In this document: positions 11,531 through 22,779 of the stretch, in pieces
How positions within the stretch are numbered: the first letter of the stretch is position 1
Layout: the number at the start of each line of letters is the position of its first letter
Origin: Diogma glabrata
Lineage: Eukaryota; Arthropoda; Insecta; Diptera; Cylindrotomidae
Assembly: GCA_963693315.1 (NCBI GenBank)
Contig: OY856188.1
Span: 267,587,114-267,651,113, forward strand
Direction: 5' to 3'
DNA: 64,000 nt
Translations under genes and position numbers: made by a program
Notes under the pieces: model-generated
The model's input: only the letters and a program-made list of their open reading frames with translations
Told to the model about the DNA's origin: nothing
Database searches by the model: none

Positions 11531-11750
11531 ATCTGATCAGTTCCTGATCAGCGTACAGTACCGTTTCCCTTGATCCGGTTATCTGATCAGTTCCTGATCA
11601 GCGTACAGTACCGTTTCCCTTGATCTGGCTATCTGATCAGTTACTGATCAGCGTGCAGTACTTTATCCGTTGATCGGGCTATCTGATCAGTTACTGATCA
11701 GCATGCAGTACTTTATCCGTTGATCCAGTCATACGATCAGTTTCTGATCG
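11531..11750. repeat. 50-bp subterminal tandem repeat (4.4 copies)
   Basis: The unit begins ATCTGATCAGTT and recurs exactly every 50 bases at 11531, 11581, 11631, 11681 and, diverged, 11731. Each unit carries two TGATCAG palindromes spaced about 12 bases apart plus GTACAGTAC or TGCAGTAC. Such arrays commonly serve as transposase-binding sites. Units 1-2 and units 3-4 are more alike to each other, suggesting a stepwise duplication. Confidence 0.95.
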
Positions 11751-12443
11751 AAAAAACTCATCTTATCCGATGTCCTGAACTGGATAATAATACAAAATTT
11801 AGTTTTTTACCTAATCCATTCTGTATATAATATTTTGCTCATTAAACAATAAATTCGTTATTAATGGTATAACTGAATTATTATTTTGATTATATTATCG
11901 ACGTCATAATAGTACATTTATACTTAACTTAAAATTTTTTTGTGCAAAAAATTTTCTCATTCTTCACGAATTTTTAATAACTTTTTAAAAAGTTAATTAT
12001 AATATACTTAACTGTAATAATTAACTGTAGACTGAATCTATTTAATTATTTAATATTTTGTACTTATAAGTACAAATTTATTGTAGAATCGAAAACAGCA
12101 TTGTCAAACTTACCGTTGTGAGGGATCTTGCTTATTAACCTTAAAGCATATAATTTAAATTTTTATCTTGCATCTCCTTTTTACTCAAGAATTTCCAGAT
12201 GTTTTTTGTTAGCAGTAATTGGTGAAATACTTATTATGTTGCTCAAAAATTATTCTATTTGAAATATGACAAGTGATCTAAAGCAGGTATGGGTGAAGTT
12301 AGTTTTTGAATCCAAACTTGGATCCATACTTTCATAAGAGCCTATGTGACAAAGAGTTTTATGATACCATTGGAAAAATCATCAATAATGCCAAAACTTG
12401 GACTAAATAAAATAAAAATAAGAAATAATTAACAAACTTACTG
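11751..12443. other. Element interior, left spacer
   Basis: AT-rich sequence between the subterminal array and the next nested end. No gene recognised. Confidence 0.5.
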
Positions 12444-13928
12444 CACTCAGAAAAAAAAACGATGCGCTTGTTACTTATGCGCTATAGTAACTCCAAAATT
12501 GTAAACATAACGTACGTTTTTCTAAAATTTACTAATGCAAAGTATTGATAATTTAAGTAATATTACCCTGTGCCACGTTAATAAAGCAAAATTGGAATAG
12601 TAAAATTTTTGAAAATAAATTTACTACTGAAACAGTAAATTTTGAAAGATGAAAACAAAGTTACCTAATGGTCGTTACATTTACTTAACAATTTTGTAAA
12701 ACATAACCGTCGAAAAATGCTAAATTTACATGGCAAATAGTGCTAAACATACTTATACACACGCGTATATTTAATCCACTATTTACCCAAAGAGATTAAC
12801 TTAAGTATGCTGGAAATTGCTTATATGATACGTACTTTTTACTAAGGCATCTTTGCGTTTTCATAGTTTGAAAATTACGTATGACTTCGAGTATTAAAGT
12901 CATATAAAACGTAAATTTTACTTAAAATAATAGTAAAATTTACATATGTATAGCTGTCAATTTATGCAGCACATGTTCTTACGTTTTGGCGTGGCGTTTT
13001 GTTTGTTTACTAATAGAGATATATGTATTTCTTTTTTTTTATTGTATTTTATGTTTTGCTCTATAGCTAAAAATCTAGATTCAAAAAAATCTTTTTAGGG
13101 TGAAAACTCACTTTTTTGACCAAATAAAACACGTTTTGACATTACGTAAATTGATCTGAGAGCAAAAAATGTCAGAACAATGTTTTGGCAAAAAGAATTT
13201 GACATATGGGTAATTCTTTTACAAACCGAACGGATTTTGATGAAAATTCATTGACACCTCTTCGATTTGGCTGAAACTTTTTTTGCGGATTCTATGTCGA
13301 AAAAAAAGATATACGTGTTCGAGGATTTTTTTTTTTTTTTTTTTTGGAAAATAGAGCTGTTCTAAATTTCGTGAATTTTGTGATTTTTGGCTTGAAGACT
13401 TATTTTCAAAAATTCGTAGTTTCGAATCTATAAGAGCTACAAAATTTTTACCGAAGACTTTTTTGTAGCTGAAAAATTGAACTTTGAGGAAAATATATTT
13501 TTTATAAAAAATATTAACAAATTCATATTATTATATACAATTTAACTGTTTAAATCGATTTTTAACAATTGCCCCCAAAACGAATCTAGTTCTTAGTATT
13601 TTCATTGTATTCTCCGTCAAATTTTACGTCAAATTTTATGTTTTTAAAATATGGTACCTTTTCAATTATTCTTAAAATATTAATTTATGTAGCGCGTAAC
13701 GACCCAAAAAACGGCTTTTTTGCTACAAAAATCAAATCTGTAACTTGTTTTCGTTTTTTTTTCTTTTCATTTTTTTTAAATATTGGTTAAAGTTAAAGTT
13801 TAAAGTAATAGAATTCATTATTTATTACTCTCTACTTCGTTTCGTGTGTCATGTTCCAATTTCTATCCAGCATGACGTCGCCTAGATTCCTTTATCATAA
13901 AGACCATTTCTTTTCAAATAAATCATAA

Positions 13929-14180
13929 GCTCTTATCATAAAACAATCCTCAAATTTCCATCCCATTCAACAAATTCGATCACATAAACTATTTTTGCGA
14001 GCGAGTCTTCAGAGAATAAATGAGCCTAATCGAACACCACGAGAACTATTTAATTGGGCGACAAAATCATTGCCAAACATTGCTTGTCGCTATTCTACAA
14101 ATGATGATTACGAAGAAGAAAAAAAATTATTATCAGAACGATTTACAAAAGCGAAATCGATAAAGGGACCTCAAAAATAA
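13929..14180 (+). CDS. Unrecognised 83-codon open frame inside the long-TIR element
   Basis: Open from after a stop at 13926 to TAA at 14180, with no ATG; the first plausible start is TTG 13995. It reads KLFLRASLQRINEPNRTPR, ELFNWATKSLPNIACRYS and ends with a charged run, EEEKKLLSERFTKAKS. The composition is far more protein-like than the surrounding AT frames. The family is not recognised. Position between the left arm and the inner repeat suggests a remnant of the element's own gene, or an exon carried by it. Confidence 0.35.
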   Translation, partial: ALIIKQSSNFHPIQQIRSHKLFLRASLQRINEPNRTPRELFNWATKSLPNIACRYSTNDDYEEEKKLLSERFTKAKSIKGPQK

Positions 14181-14399
14181 CATTGCATGATTCCAATATC
14201 TTTTCAAGAATTAGAAGCTAAGATATTTTCTTTGCATGAAAAAAAAAATTTTGTGAAAATTACTTCGGTCTGAAAGACCTAAGTATTACATTCATGAGCT
14301 CAAAGTGAAATTCTTACCCCCACTTTTTTTGACATTTCTCGACGTTTCAGGACCTCCTGATTCTAAAAAAGCAAAAAAAAAAAAATGTATGTCTGTCTG

Positions 14400-14419
14400 C
14401 CGGCCGGCCGGCCGGCCGT
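14400..14419. repeat. GGCC tandem run
   Basis: Four CCGG/GGCC units follow GTATGTCTGTCTG. The same boundary in the reversed copy near 50420 has only GGCCGGCCG. It is a striking GC-rich spot in AT-rich DNA. Confidence 0.8.
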
Positions 14420-14689
14420 CATTACCTACGCTGCAGGGAAAACCGCTGGAGGGATTTCAAAAATTTTTTTTTCTAAAAATAGGTATACTCAAGGGACAGG
14501 TCCGAAAGGACGCTGTGTTCGATAACTGTACCGGAAGTGTGTCAAAAAATCATTATGTGTGTCAAAAATAGCAAATTTTCATATTTTTGGCTTAAAAAAC
14601 GTTCATTTTAAGTGATTACGAGTAGGAACATTAAATTTGGACAAATCTTGATGGTCGGAATTGGTATGTAAGATCAAAAACTAGATTAT

Positions 14690-15180
14690 TGCATTATAAG
14701 TTTGGCAAAAAAATGTTGTCAAGTGTGTCAAAAGAAAGATTTTTATTTATTTTTTTACCTAATTTTTTGGAAAAAAAATAAAATTAATTGTTTGTTTGAA
14801 ATGAAGTTTTATTATTATTATTAAGAATTATGGCATTATGAGGTTGTCAAAAAAATGTTGTCAAGTGTGTCAAAAGATTTTTATTTAGTTTTTTACCCTT
14901 TTTTTGGAAAAAAATAAAATTGTTTCTTTGAAATGAAATTTTATTATTATTATTGAGAATTATGGCATTATAAGTTTGTCAAAAAATGTTGTCAAGTGTG
15001 TCAAAAGAAAGGTTTTTATTTATTTTTTACCCATTTTTTTTAGAAAACAATAAAATTAATAGTTTGTATGACATGATATTTTATTATTATTATAGAGAAT
15101 TATGGCATTATAAGTTTGTCAAAAAATAATGTCAAGTGTGTCAAAAAATAATTTCATTTATTTATTAGCCAATTTTTTGG
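14690..15180. repeat. ~135-bp minisatellite (GGCATTATAAGTTTGTC)
   Basis: Four units, at about 14690, 14830, 14964 and 15104, each contain GTCAAGTGTGTCAAAA followed by an ATTTATTTTTT run and TTATTATTATTATTGAGAAT. Two more occur at 15956 and 16095 in the duplicated half. The reversed copy at 48.7-50.6 kb has the same units near 49960-50160. Confidence 0.85.
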
Positions 15181-15229
15181 AAAAAAAATGTAGCTGTTTT
15201 TATGACGTAAATGTAATCTAAAATGAAAT

Positions 15230-15660
15230 TAGACATGGAAGTTTTTGAATTTGTTATAGTTTATGAAATATTTTTGGAATTTTGAAAAAGTTTGTATTTT
15301 TGATTTTGTAATAATTTTTGCAATATTTTTAGAATATCGGCAAAAGTTTTAATTTTTGATTTTGTAAGAATTTTTGGAATATTTTTAGAATTTTGAAAAA
15401 TTTTAAATTTTTGATATTATTATAATTTTTGGAATTTTGAAAAAATTTTCAATTTTTGATTTTGTAATAATTTTTGCAATATTTTTAGAATTTTGGAAAA
15501 AGTTTGAATTTTTAAGAATTTTTGAAATGTTGGAATTTAGAAAAAAATTTAATATTTGATTTTATTCTAATTTTTGGAATATTTTTGGAATTTTGAAAAA
15601 GTTTGACTTTATTTAATTTTTACAATATTTTTGGAATTTTGATTATAATTTTCTGGCAAC
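15230..15660. repeat. ~40-50 bp minisatellite (AATATTTTTGGAATTTTG)
   Basis: Irregular tandem units of TTTTTGGAATATTTTTAGAA with GAAAAAGTTTGAATTTTTGA spacers. The array repeats at 16220-16650 in the duplicated half and in reverse at 49000-49860. Confidence 0.8.
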
Positions 15661-18083
15661 GTATTGATGTTTCGTGTTAGTTGTGTAGTAAATTTTTAAA
15701 CTGAGTTAAAAAAATGCTTGTACTTTAACAGAGAGTTATGTTTGATATACATCGCTGCCCAAAACTAAAAACCATGTCCTCATAAAAGTTTTTTACCGAA
15801 AACTATATCAAAATCTTTAACCCAGACCGAAGTCTTGATATCTCAGAGCTGTGAGATTTCAGCCCCTCCATATTTTTTGCCTAATTTTATGGAAAAAAAA
15901 ATAAAATTAATTTTCTTTGTTTGAAATGAAGTTTTATTATTATTATTGAGAATTATGGCATTATAAGTTTGTCAAAAAATGTTGTCAAGTGTGTCAAAAG
16001 AAAGGTTTTTATTTATTTTTTACCCAATTTTTTTAGAAAAAAATAAAATTAATAGTTCGTATGACATGATATATTATTATTATTATTGAGAATTATGGCA
16101 TTATAAGTTTGTCAAAAAATAATGTCAAGTGTGTCAAAAATGATTTCATTTATTTTTTTAGCCAATTTTTTGGGAAAAAAAATGTAGCTGTTTTTATGAC
16201 GTAAATGTAATTTAAAATGAGATAGGACATGGACATTTTTGAATTTGTTATAGTTTTTGAAATATTTTTGGAATTTTGAAAAAGTTTGTATATATGATTT
16301 TGTGATAATTTTGCAGTATTTTTAGAATTCGGCAAAAGTTTCAAGTTTTGATTTTGTAAGAATTTTTGGAATATTTTTAGAATTTTGAAAAATTTTTAAT
16401 TTTTGATTTTATTATAATTTTTGGAATTTTGAAAAAATTTTCAATTTTTGATTTTGTAATAATTTTTGCAATATTTTTAGAATTTTGGAAAAAGTTTGAA
16501 TTTTTAAGAATTTTTGAAATATTATTGGAATTTAGAAAAAATTTTAATATTTGATTTTATTCTAAGTTTTGGAATATTTTTGGAATTCTGAAAAAGTTTG
16601 ATTTTATTTAATTTAACAATATTTTTGGAATTTTGATTATAATTTTCCGGCAACGTATTGATGTATCGTGTTAGTTTTGTAATAAATTTTTAAACAGAGA
16701 TAAAAAATACTTGTACTTTAACAAAGAGTTATGTTTGATATACATCGCTGCCCAAAACTAAAAACCATGTCCTCATAAAAGTTTTTTGCTGAAAACTATA
16801 TCAAAATCGTTAACCCAGACCGAAGTCTTGATATCTCAGAGCTCTGAGATTTCAGCCCCTCCATATTTTTCAATTAAAAAATATTATTATTGATCTGTCA
16901 AGGAGAGTGTTCATTTTTGATTTTACTATACAAATGTGGTTATTCCAATAAAATACATATAAGTAATATTAAGAATTATTACTTTATTTTTCATTACTTG
17001 ATTTTTTTTATTTACTAAGATATTTTTTATCATCTATTATTATTTGTCAAAGTTTGTCAAGGCAGTGGTGGCTAATACAACAGACAGGTTGAAATTACGT
17101 GGTGCACTGGATTTTTTTTTCCAAACGCTTGATAATAATTTTTTGTTTCAATCAAGATTTGTTTGAAAACGAATAACCCATAAATTTTTTTTTATGCAAA
17201 TTTTCAATAAATAATTGTTACAAAGATGATTTGTAACATTTTTTTCAATTTAATTTAAAATTTTGAGGTTATGTCAAAAACTAGTTTAGACAAAAGTTGT
17301 AGACCTTTTAATTATCTACAACTTTCACATTAAACTTTTTTTGATACAAGTTACAGATTTGATTTTATTAGCAAAAAGCCGTTTTTTTGGGTCGTTACGC
17401 GCTACATAAATTAATATTTTAAGCATAATTGAAAAGATGCCATATTTTAAAAACATGTTTTTGACGTAAAATTTGACGGAAAATACAATGAAAATACTAA
17501 GAACTAGATTCGTTTTGGGGGCAATTGTTAAAAATCGATTTAAACAATTAAATTGTTTATAATAATATGAATTTGTTAATATTTTTTATAAAAAATATTT
17601 TTTCCTCAAAGTTCAATTTTTCAGCTACAAAAAAGTCTTCGGTGAAAATTTTGTAGCCCTTATAGATTCGGAACTACGAATTTTTAAAAATAAGTCTTCA
17701 AGTCAAAAATCACAAAGTTCACGAAATTTAGAACAGCTCTATTTTCCAAAAAAAAAAAAAAAAAAAAAATCCTCGAACACGTATATCTTTTTTTTCGACA
17801 TAGAATCCGCAAAAAAATTTTCAGCCAAATCAAAAATGGGTCGGTCAGAAACGTGTTCGGTTTATAAAAGAATTACCCATATATATAATTGTTATTTCTG
17901 TGTTACCTTAGTTACATTATTATTATTGTCGGAATAAATTTGAAATGTTTAGGTCTATATAATTTTAAAATAACTACCGTATCGATAAATTGAAATGCTG
18001 TGAAATTGAATTTTTATGAATAAAAAGGAATCATTTTTATGTTATTTTAAAAAAATAATAAAAATGTAATAAAAATAAATAGT

Positions 18084-18125
18084 GGTCAGTCTGTGAATCG
18101 AACCCTCGAACGTCCTAAACTTAAG
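18084..18125 (-). pseudogene. tRNA-like B-box scrap
   Basis: On the minus strand GAGGGTTCGATTCACAGAC carries a good RNA polymerase III B-box. No convincing A-box at proper spacing is visible. Possibly a SINE remnant; it faces the next tRNA-like sequence head-on. Confidence 0.3.
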
Positions 18126-18170
18126 CATCAACATAATATTCATAAATAAATTGATGTAAATAATTATTTA

Positions 18171-18237
18171 GATAGACGAATGGTTAATGCTGCTGCCTTG
18201 TACACAGAGGTCTGGGGATCGAATCCGGGTTAAGTCC
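18171..18237 (+). pseudogene. tRNA-derived sequence (SINE head or pseudo-tRNA)
   Basis: GACGAATGGTTAATGC (A-box-like) is followed 40 bases later by GGGGATCGAATCCGGGTT (B-box). The spacing fits a tRNA-derived promoter. The acceptor stem does not pair, so this is not a functional tRNA. It lies within the nested insertion. Confidence 0.45.
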
Positions 18238-18689
18238 AAAATAAATATTAATAATAAATAGCATTTTATCTTTACAGGGCCCTTCTTAACCGCTGTTAAT
18301 CATTGCCGTGTATAAAATTCTCTCACCCTGAATTGATAAAAAAACGATTAATAATTGCAAAAAAACTAAATTTTTTTCATTTTTTTGGCAAGACAAGATG
18401 GTAGCATAATAGGAGCATAACAGCGCAAAATGTTTTACATGCTTTTAAGTAGATTTTACTTAGTCAATTTTGTTTAGTTTACTTATGCCTCCGCTGGCTC
18501 AATTCGTACGTCATTTTCAGTTAAATTTACATATACTTTACGTTAAATAAGCTATCTTTTTTTTCTAAGTGTTTAAATTTATAAGCATTTGAAGTGTACT
18601 TGAAATTATGAACAAAATTAAGGAAAAATGGTAATATTTTTTTTTCATTTATTTAATGTCAAATTAATATTTAAGAACAAAATTAATTC

Positions 18690-18890
18690 TAAACCTTTGA
18701 ACGGATCTGGTATGGATCTCTTGACCAGACCGGACATGAAACTGTTGAATGGATCCGGCATGGATCTTTAAGATAGATCCGGAATAGATCTTTGAAATGG
18801 ATCCGGAATGGATCTTTGAAATGTATCCGGCATGGATCATTTAAACGGATCCTGTACGGATCATATATGGCGTGACGATTTTTCATCATG
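18690..18890. repeat. Right subterminal array of the 7.5-kb element
   Basis: Irregular units of about 27 bases, GGATCCGGAATGGATCTTTG and variants, about seven copies. The minus strand is open only because the unit length is close to a multiple of three; the translation is a repeated DPCRIHFKD pattern and is not taken as a gene. It is followed by CAGGCAATCCTGAT and the GATCCGGATC box near the right end. Confidence 0.9.
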
Positions 18891-18980
18891 TCCGGATCAG
18901 GAGGCCTGATTCATCTCTGATCAGTCTTCAGGCAATCCTGATCCGGATCGGACCCTATACTGATCTAATTTCTAGTCGGG

Positions 18981-20985
18981 AATACCATTATTCAATTTCC
19001 CAAGCCAATGAGAAAATGATGGGGGATGGCTGGAACGGATGTTAGGTGTGGGTATTATTGAAGAAAGTTCGAGTTCATGGAGTTCTCCAGTTGTACTAGT
19101 TCGCAAACCAGGAAAGGTATGTTTATGTCTTGACTCTAGAAAACTCCATTATATAACAAAATGTGATGCCTATCCACTTCCTCAAATACCCTTCACTGCC
19201 ATTTGAACTGTCCAACGCACCCCAAACAATGACAAAATTAATGGATCAGGTGAGTCCTCATCGTTTGAAGTCACGTGTTTTGTTTACTTGGATGACATGC
19301 TGATACAGACACTTTTCACATACAGAAGTTTTGAAAGTTATATACAAGCACTTGAAGAACACAAACCTAACTATAAAAGTTAAGAAAAGTAAATATGTAC
19401 TCCCCGAGATCTAATATTTAGGTTATATTGTAAGAGGAGGTATATTAAAAATTTAATTTTCTATTCCTCAAACTGTGAAACAAATTAGAATCTTCTAGGG
19501 TATAGCTGGTTACTGCCGTCGATTTATTTCTGGGTTTGCCTCATTAACAGGTCCAATTACAGACTTGTTAAAAAAACTACTGCTAGATTATCCTGGACTG
19601 TTGAGTCTGATGTACCCTTTAAGTTATAAAAGAAAACATTAACCTCACCATCAATTCCAGTAAATCCCAATTATTTAGAGCTGTTCATCGTGCAATGTGA
19701 TATTATAAGTAATGATGGTGTTGACTGCGCGTTAATTCAATCTGACGAAGATGGTATATAGCCTCGCATAGCTTGTATGTATATCAAAGAAGTTAAATTC
19801 ATCACAGAGGAAGTATTTGGTAAGTGAAAGAGAATGCTCGAGTCGGGATGGTACTATTCCCGATCTGCGAATTGTCAATGGTCTTGTTTATAAAAAATGA
19901 ACTATTCATTAGCTGACCTGCAACCACAATGTGAGTTTTGGAAGTTATAGATTCCTAAAGAATTAACTTACGATCTAATCCCAAAGATCCATAACCAGCC
20001 GACCTCATCCCATGGTGGTCGCTAAAACTTCATAAGCTACGCTGTTTCCTTTAAGGCCCCGAATGGCAAATCAAGTGCAAAATATCATATCTGGCTGTAA
20101 AGAAATCAAACTTCCAAACATGATACTACGCGCATCAATCACAACTACTTTAAAACAGAACGAATGGTTCAAAAACATTACATTGATAGTATTGGACCAT
20201 AATCCTCGAACAAAATTTAGTAACACATTGCCATCTTTATTGTCTTAGACAGTTTTACTAAATTTTCGGTTGTTTTGTCTATGCAAGCTTATACTTCTGA
20301 GCCAATTTGCAAATTTTAGAGAGCCATTTATTCCATGTGTTGGTTTAGTTGTCTTGAAATGATAGTCTCTGAAAACGGCTTACAATTTAAATATTTTTAA
20401 AATTTTCAATAAAAATTTGGTGTACAACATACTTTTACAGCACGTTATTACAACAAGAAAATGCATCAGAAAGAGTTAATAGAAGTGTTGTTGCTGCAAT
20501 TCGTGCTTATCTATTGAACGATCAGACACGGTGGGATATTTACTTATGTGACATTGCTTGTGCTCTGCGGTGTTTCTTCATCAGACCATTGATTCTTCCG
20601 CTTATTTTGCAATGTTTAGTTTACCTATGATCACTCATGGCTCATGGATTTAACGAACGAACAGTTTAAAAGAACCTGAAGAAACTATAGAAAGAAACGA
20701 CCAACTTTCAAAGATACACAACAAATATTCAAAGAACTGATAACGAAAGCTTCTGTACGTAGTGCAAAGTATTACAGTTTGCACGCCCGTAACACAAAAT
20801 TTGATCCCGATGCCGTTGTTTATAAACGAAATTTTGTGCTAAGCAATGCTGAACATCGCTTCAACATCAAAATGTCCCTCCAAGTTCGTGGAAGGCTCAG
20901 TCTTAACGTTCGTAAGTAGCAATGCCTACGAACTACAAAATTTGGTCTCAAAACGACGGGATCACGGGATCATACCTATCATTTG
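18981..20985 (+). pseudogene. Gypsy pol, right half (RT, RNase H, integrase)
   Basis: Continuation of the pol gene split at 11460. Visible in order, with several frameshifts: LGVGIIEESSSSWSSPVVLV then RKPGKVCLCLDSRKLHYIT (RT fingers) and DAYPLPQI; FVYLDDML near 19278 (catalytic box, intact Asp-Asp); NYLELFIVQCD near 19670 (RNase H start); FWKLWIPKEL-like and NQPTSSHGG near 19935-20025 (integrase zinc region); VLDSFTKFSVVLSMQ near 20245 and MIVSENGLQF near 20362 (integrase catalytic core); NASERVNRSVVAAIRAYLL near 20460. The C-terminus reaches about 20980. Large parts of RT are missing between 19205 and 19270. It is dead through stops and frameshifts. Confidence 0.85.
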
Positions 20986-22190
20986 AAAGTATTTGGCCGT
21001 AGATAAAACTCTTCTTGTTTGCTTCACAGACTTACCATTTCTGCTCACTTTTATTTCTCTTTTTATTAGTAATTTGTTTTGTTTTCGGTACAGAAATTTT
21101 AATTTTGTGTTCAATTTTAACTTCGTTTTTTGTTTCTTCTATTTCTATTATATTCTTTGCCCGACTAGTTTAATGAATAAAACACCAGTTTAAGCTCAGT
21201 CGTGGGTTCGAGCACTTCTCATTTTCCACAAAAACTATTTTTAGCCTAAATAAGTGGGGTGTCATTTGAAAGAACACTTAATTTAAAAAACAATGCAATT
21301 TTTTTTAAATTTTGCGGTGCATGGTTTTTGAGTTATTGTCAAACTTTCAAACCTTATGTGCAACTTTCAAGCCGTCCGGTATGACCACCGGTATGACCAC
21401 CACTGTAACATCCTTACAGTACAGGACCTCGTTAAAGATCTCAGCAGTTTTACTATTTATACCAATAGACTTTTAAGTGGAACGGATAGGACTTTGAATG
21501 AAACCGGACACGCAAATAGTTTAGAGTTTTAGAGCTCAAGAGGGAAATAAGTAGTAAATACAGTTCATTCAGATGAGCAAGTCTTTCGGTGAAAAACTAT
21601 TCAAATAACAGATGAACTAGTCTAAACATTAGACAGCCAAATAAAGGAAGTCAATGTTATAAACGCACTACGACTATTCTTGCTCAATACTATTATCCAG
21701 AAATACTACAACAGTTAATCTTTATAAAGTTAAGTATAAGCTATACAGAGATAAAACATTATTATAAATTGGATTCTTTTTTATATTTATGGTTTGCCGA
21801 TTATTGCAGTTAAATAGATGACATTTTTATAGGTCGAACTGTACAGGAACTTTAAGAGTTAAGTGTTGGCTTTAGAAGTTATTTTAATAATAAAAGCTCT
21901 ATATATGTTGAAAAAGAGCACAGAGAGTAAAATTAATCATGTACGACTACAAAAGTATTACAGATTAAGAAAGGGTTACAGGTCACAAAAAAGAAGTACA
22001 AGGATAAGAAAAGCACCACAATTAAAAACAGAGCAGCTTATTATAACGAATACAAAGAAATATCAACACATCCTACATTGACCCTATATGCAGTGTAGTA
22101 TGAAGTCTGGTAGACCATGAAGGTCTATCAGTTGGTAGTCCATAAGAAAAAAATTATCAGCATAAAATTTTTAAATTGTTTATCTTGTAA
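20986..22190. other. Possible 3' LTR region of the split Gypsy
   Basis: No coding sequence recognised. A TGTAACATCC start at 21404 follows a repeated GTATGACCACC and could open an LTR, but no 5' partner was found. CTCAGTCGTGGGTTCGAG at about 21194 resembles a tRNA B-box by chance or as a SINE scrap. Confidence 0.35.
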
Positions 22191-22239
22191 TTTTTTTTTT
22201 AAATATCATAAATAGGTGAAAAAAACAAAATGAACAAAA

Positions 22240-22572
22240 AAATATTAAAAAATTTACCGGCAACGTACCGGATGTACATAGGAATGGTTTGAATAATTGT
22301 GTTGTTACACAAACGGGTAGCTTGAAATGTCGTTAAAGAAATATACATATATTTTCGAATAAACCTATAGTATGTTACTATAGGACTGAAAATGGAAGTA
22401 CATCTGATAAAGTATAGTTTGACCATTACAGGACAGGATGAAAGGAAGAACTCCGGCTGACAACATTCGTCCTGAGAATCATGAAAAGAATTAAGAAACG
22501 AAATGAGAGTCGAGCTTGAATCCAAACCCCAAGATAGACCATCAGGCTCTACCGACTGAACTAACCGGACCA
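22240..22572 (-). repeat. tRNA-Lys-like SINE
   Basis: Reading the minus strand from about 22570: GTCCGGTTAGTTCAGTCGG, TAGAGCCTGATGG and, 30 bases on, GGGTTTGGATTCAAGCTC. This follows tRNA-Lys through the D-arm and A-box, and a diverged B-box, over 22505-22570. A body of roughly 260 bases and a T-rich tail follow. The tRNA part cannot be functional because the anticodon and acceptor stems are degraded. A SINE of tRNA origin is the best reading; no second copy was found in the window. Confidence 0.6.
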
Positions 22573-22779
22573 GACCAGACCAAATTTACCAAAAGAAAAA
22601 ATTTAAAAAAACTAGAGGAGGAAACAAGAAAAAGCTGTTGGGATAGGTAGTATCAAAATAATCGGGCATATTCTAACAAAAAACACAAAAGCAAAAAGCA
22701 AAAAAAAATTTAACCAAAACGACTAATCAACAAAAAAAGGAGTTTTGGAAGAGCGTTTCGATAAAATCGATAGACGACC

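Larger units (their letters stand above)
14262..16867 (+). mobile_element. Hairpin-ended repeat element, copy A (internally duplicated)
   Basis: One end begins ACTTCGGTCTGAAAGACC, containing the hairpin GGTCT-GAA-AGACC. The other end contains AGAC-CGAA-GTCT, whose complementary strand is a C(UUCG)G-type hairpin. Then come the palindrome ATCTCAGAGCTCTGAGAT at 16833-16850 and CAGCCCCTCCATATTTTT. The body has two kinds of minisatellite. The segment 15877-16867 is a tandem repeat of the preceding approximately 1 kb, so the end sequence occurs twice (15830-15876 and 16815-16867). A second copy lies reversed at 48691-50560, and a scrap at 29668-29810. No coding potential seen. Confidence 0.8.
13204..17884. 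mobile_element. Nested element with ~540-bp terminal inverted repeats
   Basis: The left arm 13204-13747 and right arm 17347-17884 are inverted copies that differ at scattered positions. Both contain AGCGCGTAACGACCC, GTTCGAGGATTTTT and CAATTGCCCCCAAAACG. The ends begin ATATGGGTAATTCTTTTA. The interior holds an unrecognised 83-codon open frame (13929-14180) and a second repeat-rich element (14262-16867). No transposase motif was recognised. Confidence 0.85.
12444..18571. mobile_element. Possible nested CACTYAG-ended element
   Basis: CACTCAGAAAAAAAAACGAT at the left is mirrored by an inverse CACTTAGAAAAAAAAGAT at the right (18552-18571). Both ends are followed by scattered GTAAATTTTAC and TTTACTTA motifs (12600-12960 and 18440-18550), which look like subterminal repeats. 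CACT ends are typical of the CMC (CACTA/Chapaev) superfamily. Only about 17 terminal bases match and no target duplication was found, so this is a candidate layer rather than a proven element. Confidence 0.4.
11461..18980. mobile_element. 7.5-kb CCCGACT-ended element inserted in Gypsy pol
   Basis: The left end is CCCGACTGGAAATTAG; the right end is its inverse (CTAATTTCTAGTCGGG). TIR similarity continues to the GATCCGGATCAG box about 40 bases in. AA flanks both sides and fits a 2-bp target duplication, because removing the insert plus one AA restores the Gypsy frame ...PIKQ-YHYSIS. Both ends carry subterminal repeat arrays (11531-11750 and 18690-18890). No transposase is visible; the interior is occupied by nested elements. 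The ends and repeats resemble the small element at 32520-32905. Superfamily not determined. Confidence 0.85.

Noticed and set aside
14690..16650. Regular repeats considered as a CRISPR array
   Set aside because: Units are long, adjacent and diverged, without unique spacers of constant length, and the DNA is eukaryotic.
18689..18889. 66-codon minus-strand frame with DP-RIHFKD repeats
   Set aside because: Translation of the subterminal tandem repeat of the 7.5-kb element.
21404..22078. Possible 3' LTR starting TGTAACATCC
   Set aside because: No matching 5' LTR found; start motif alone is too weak to list as an LTR.
22199..22525. 108-codon minus-strand frame
   Set aside because: Lies within the tRNA-Lys-like SINE; no protein motif and no conservation signal.
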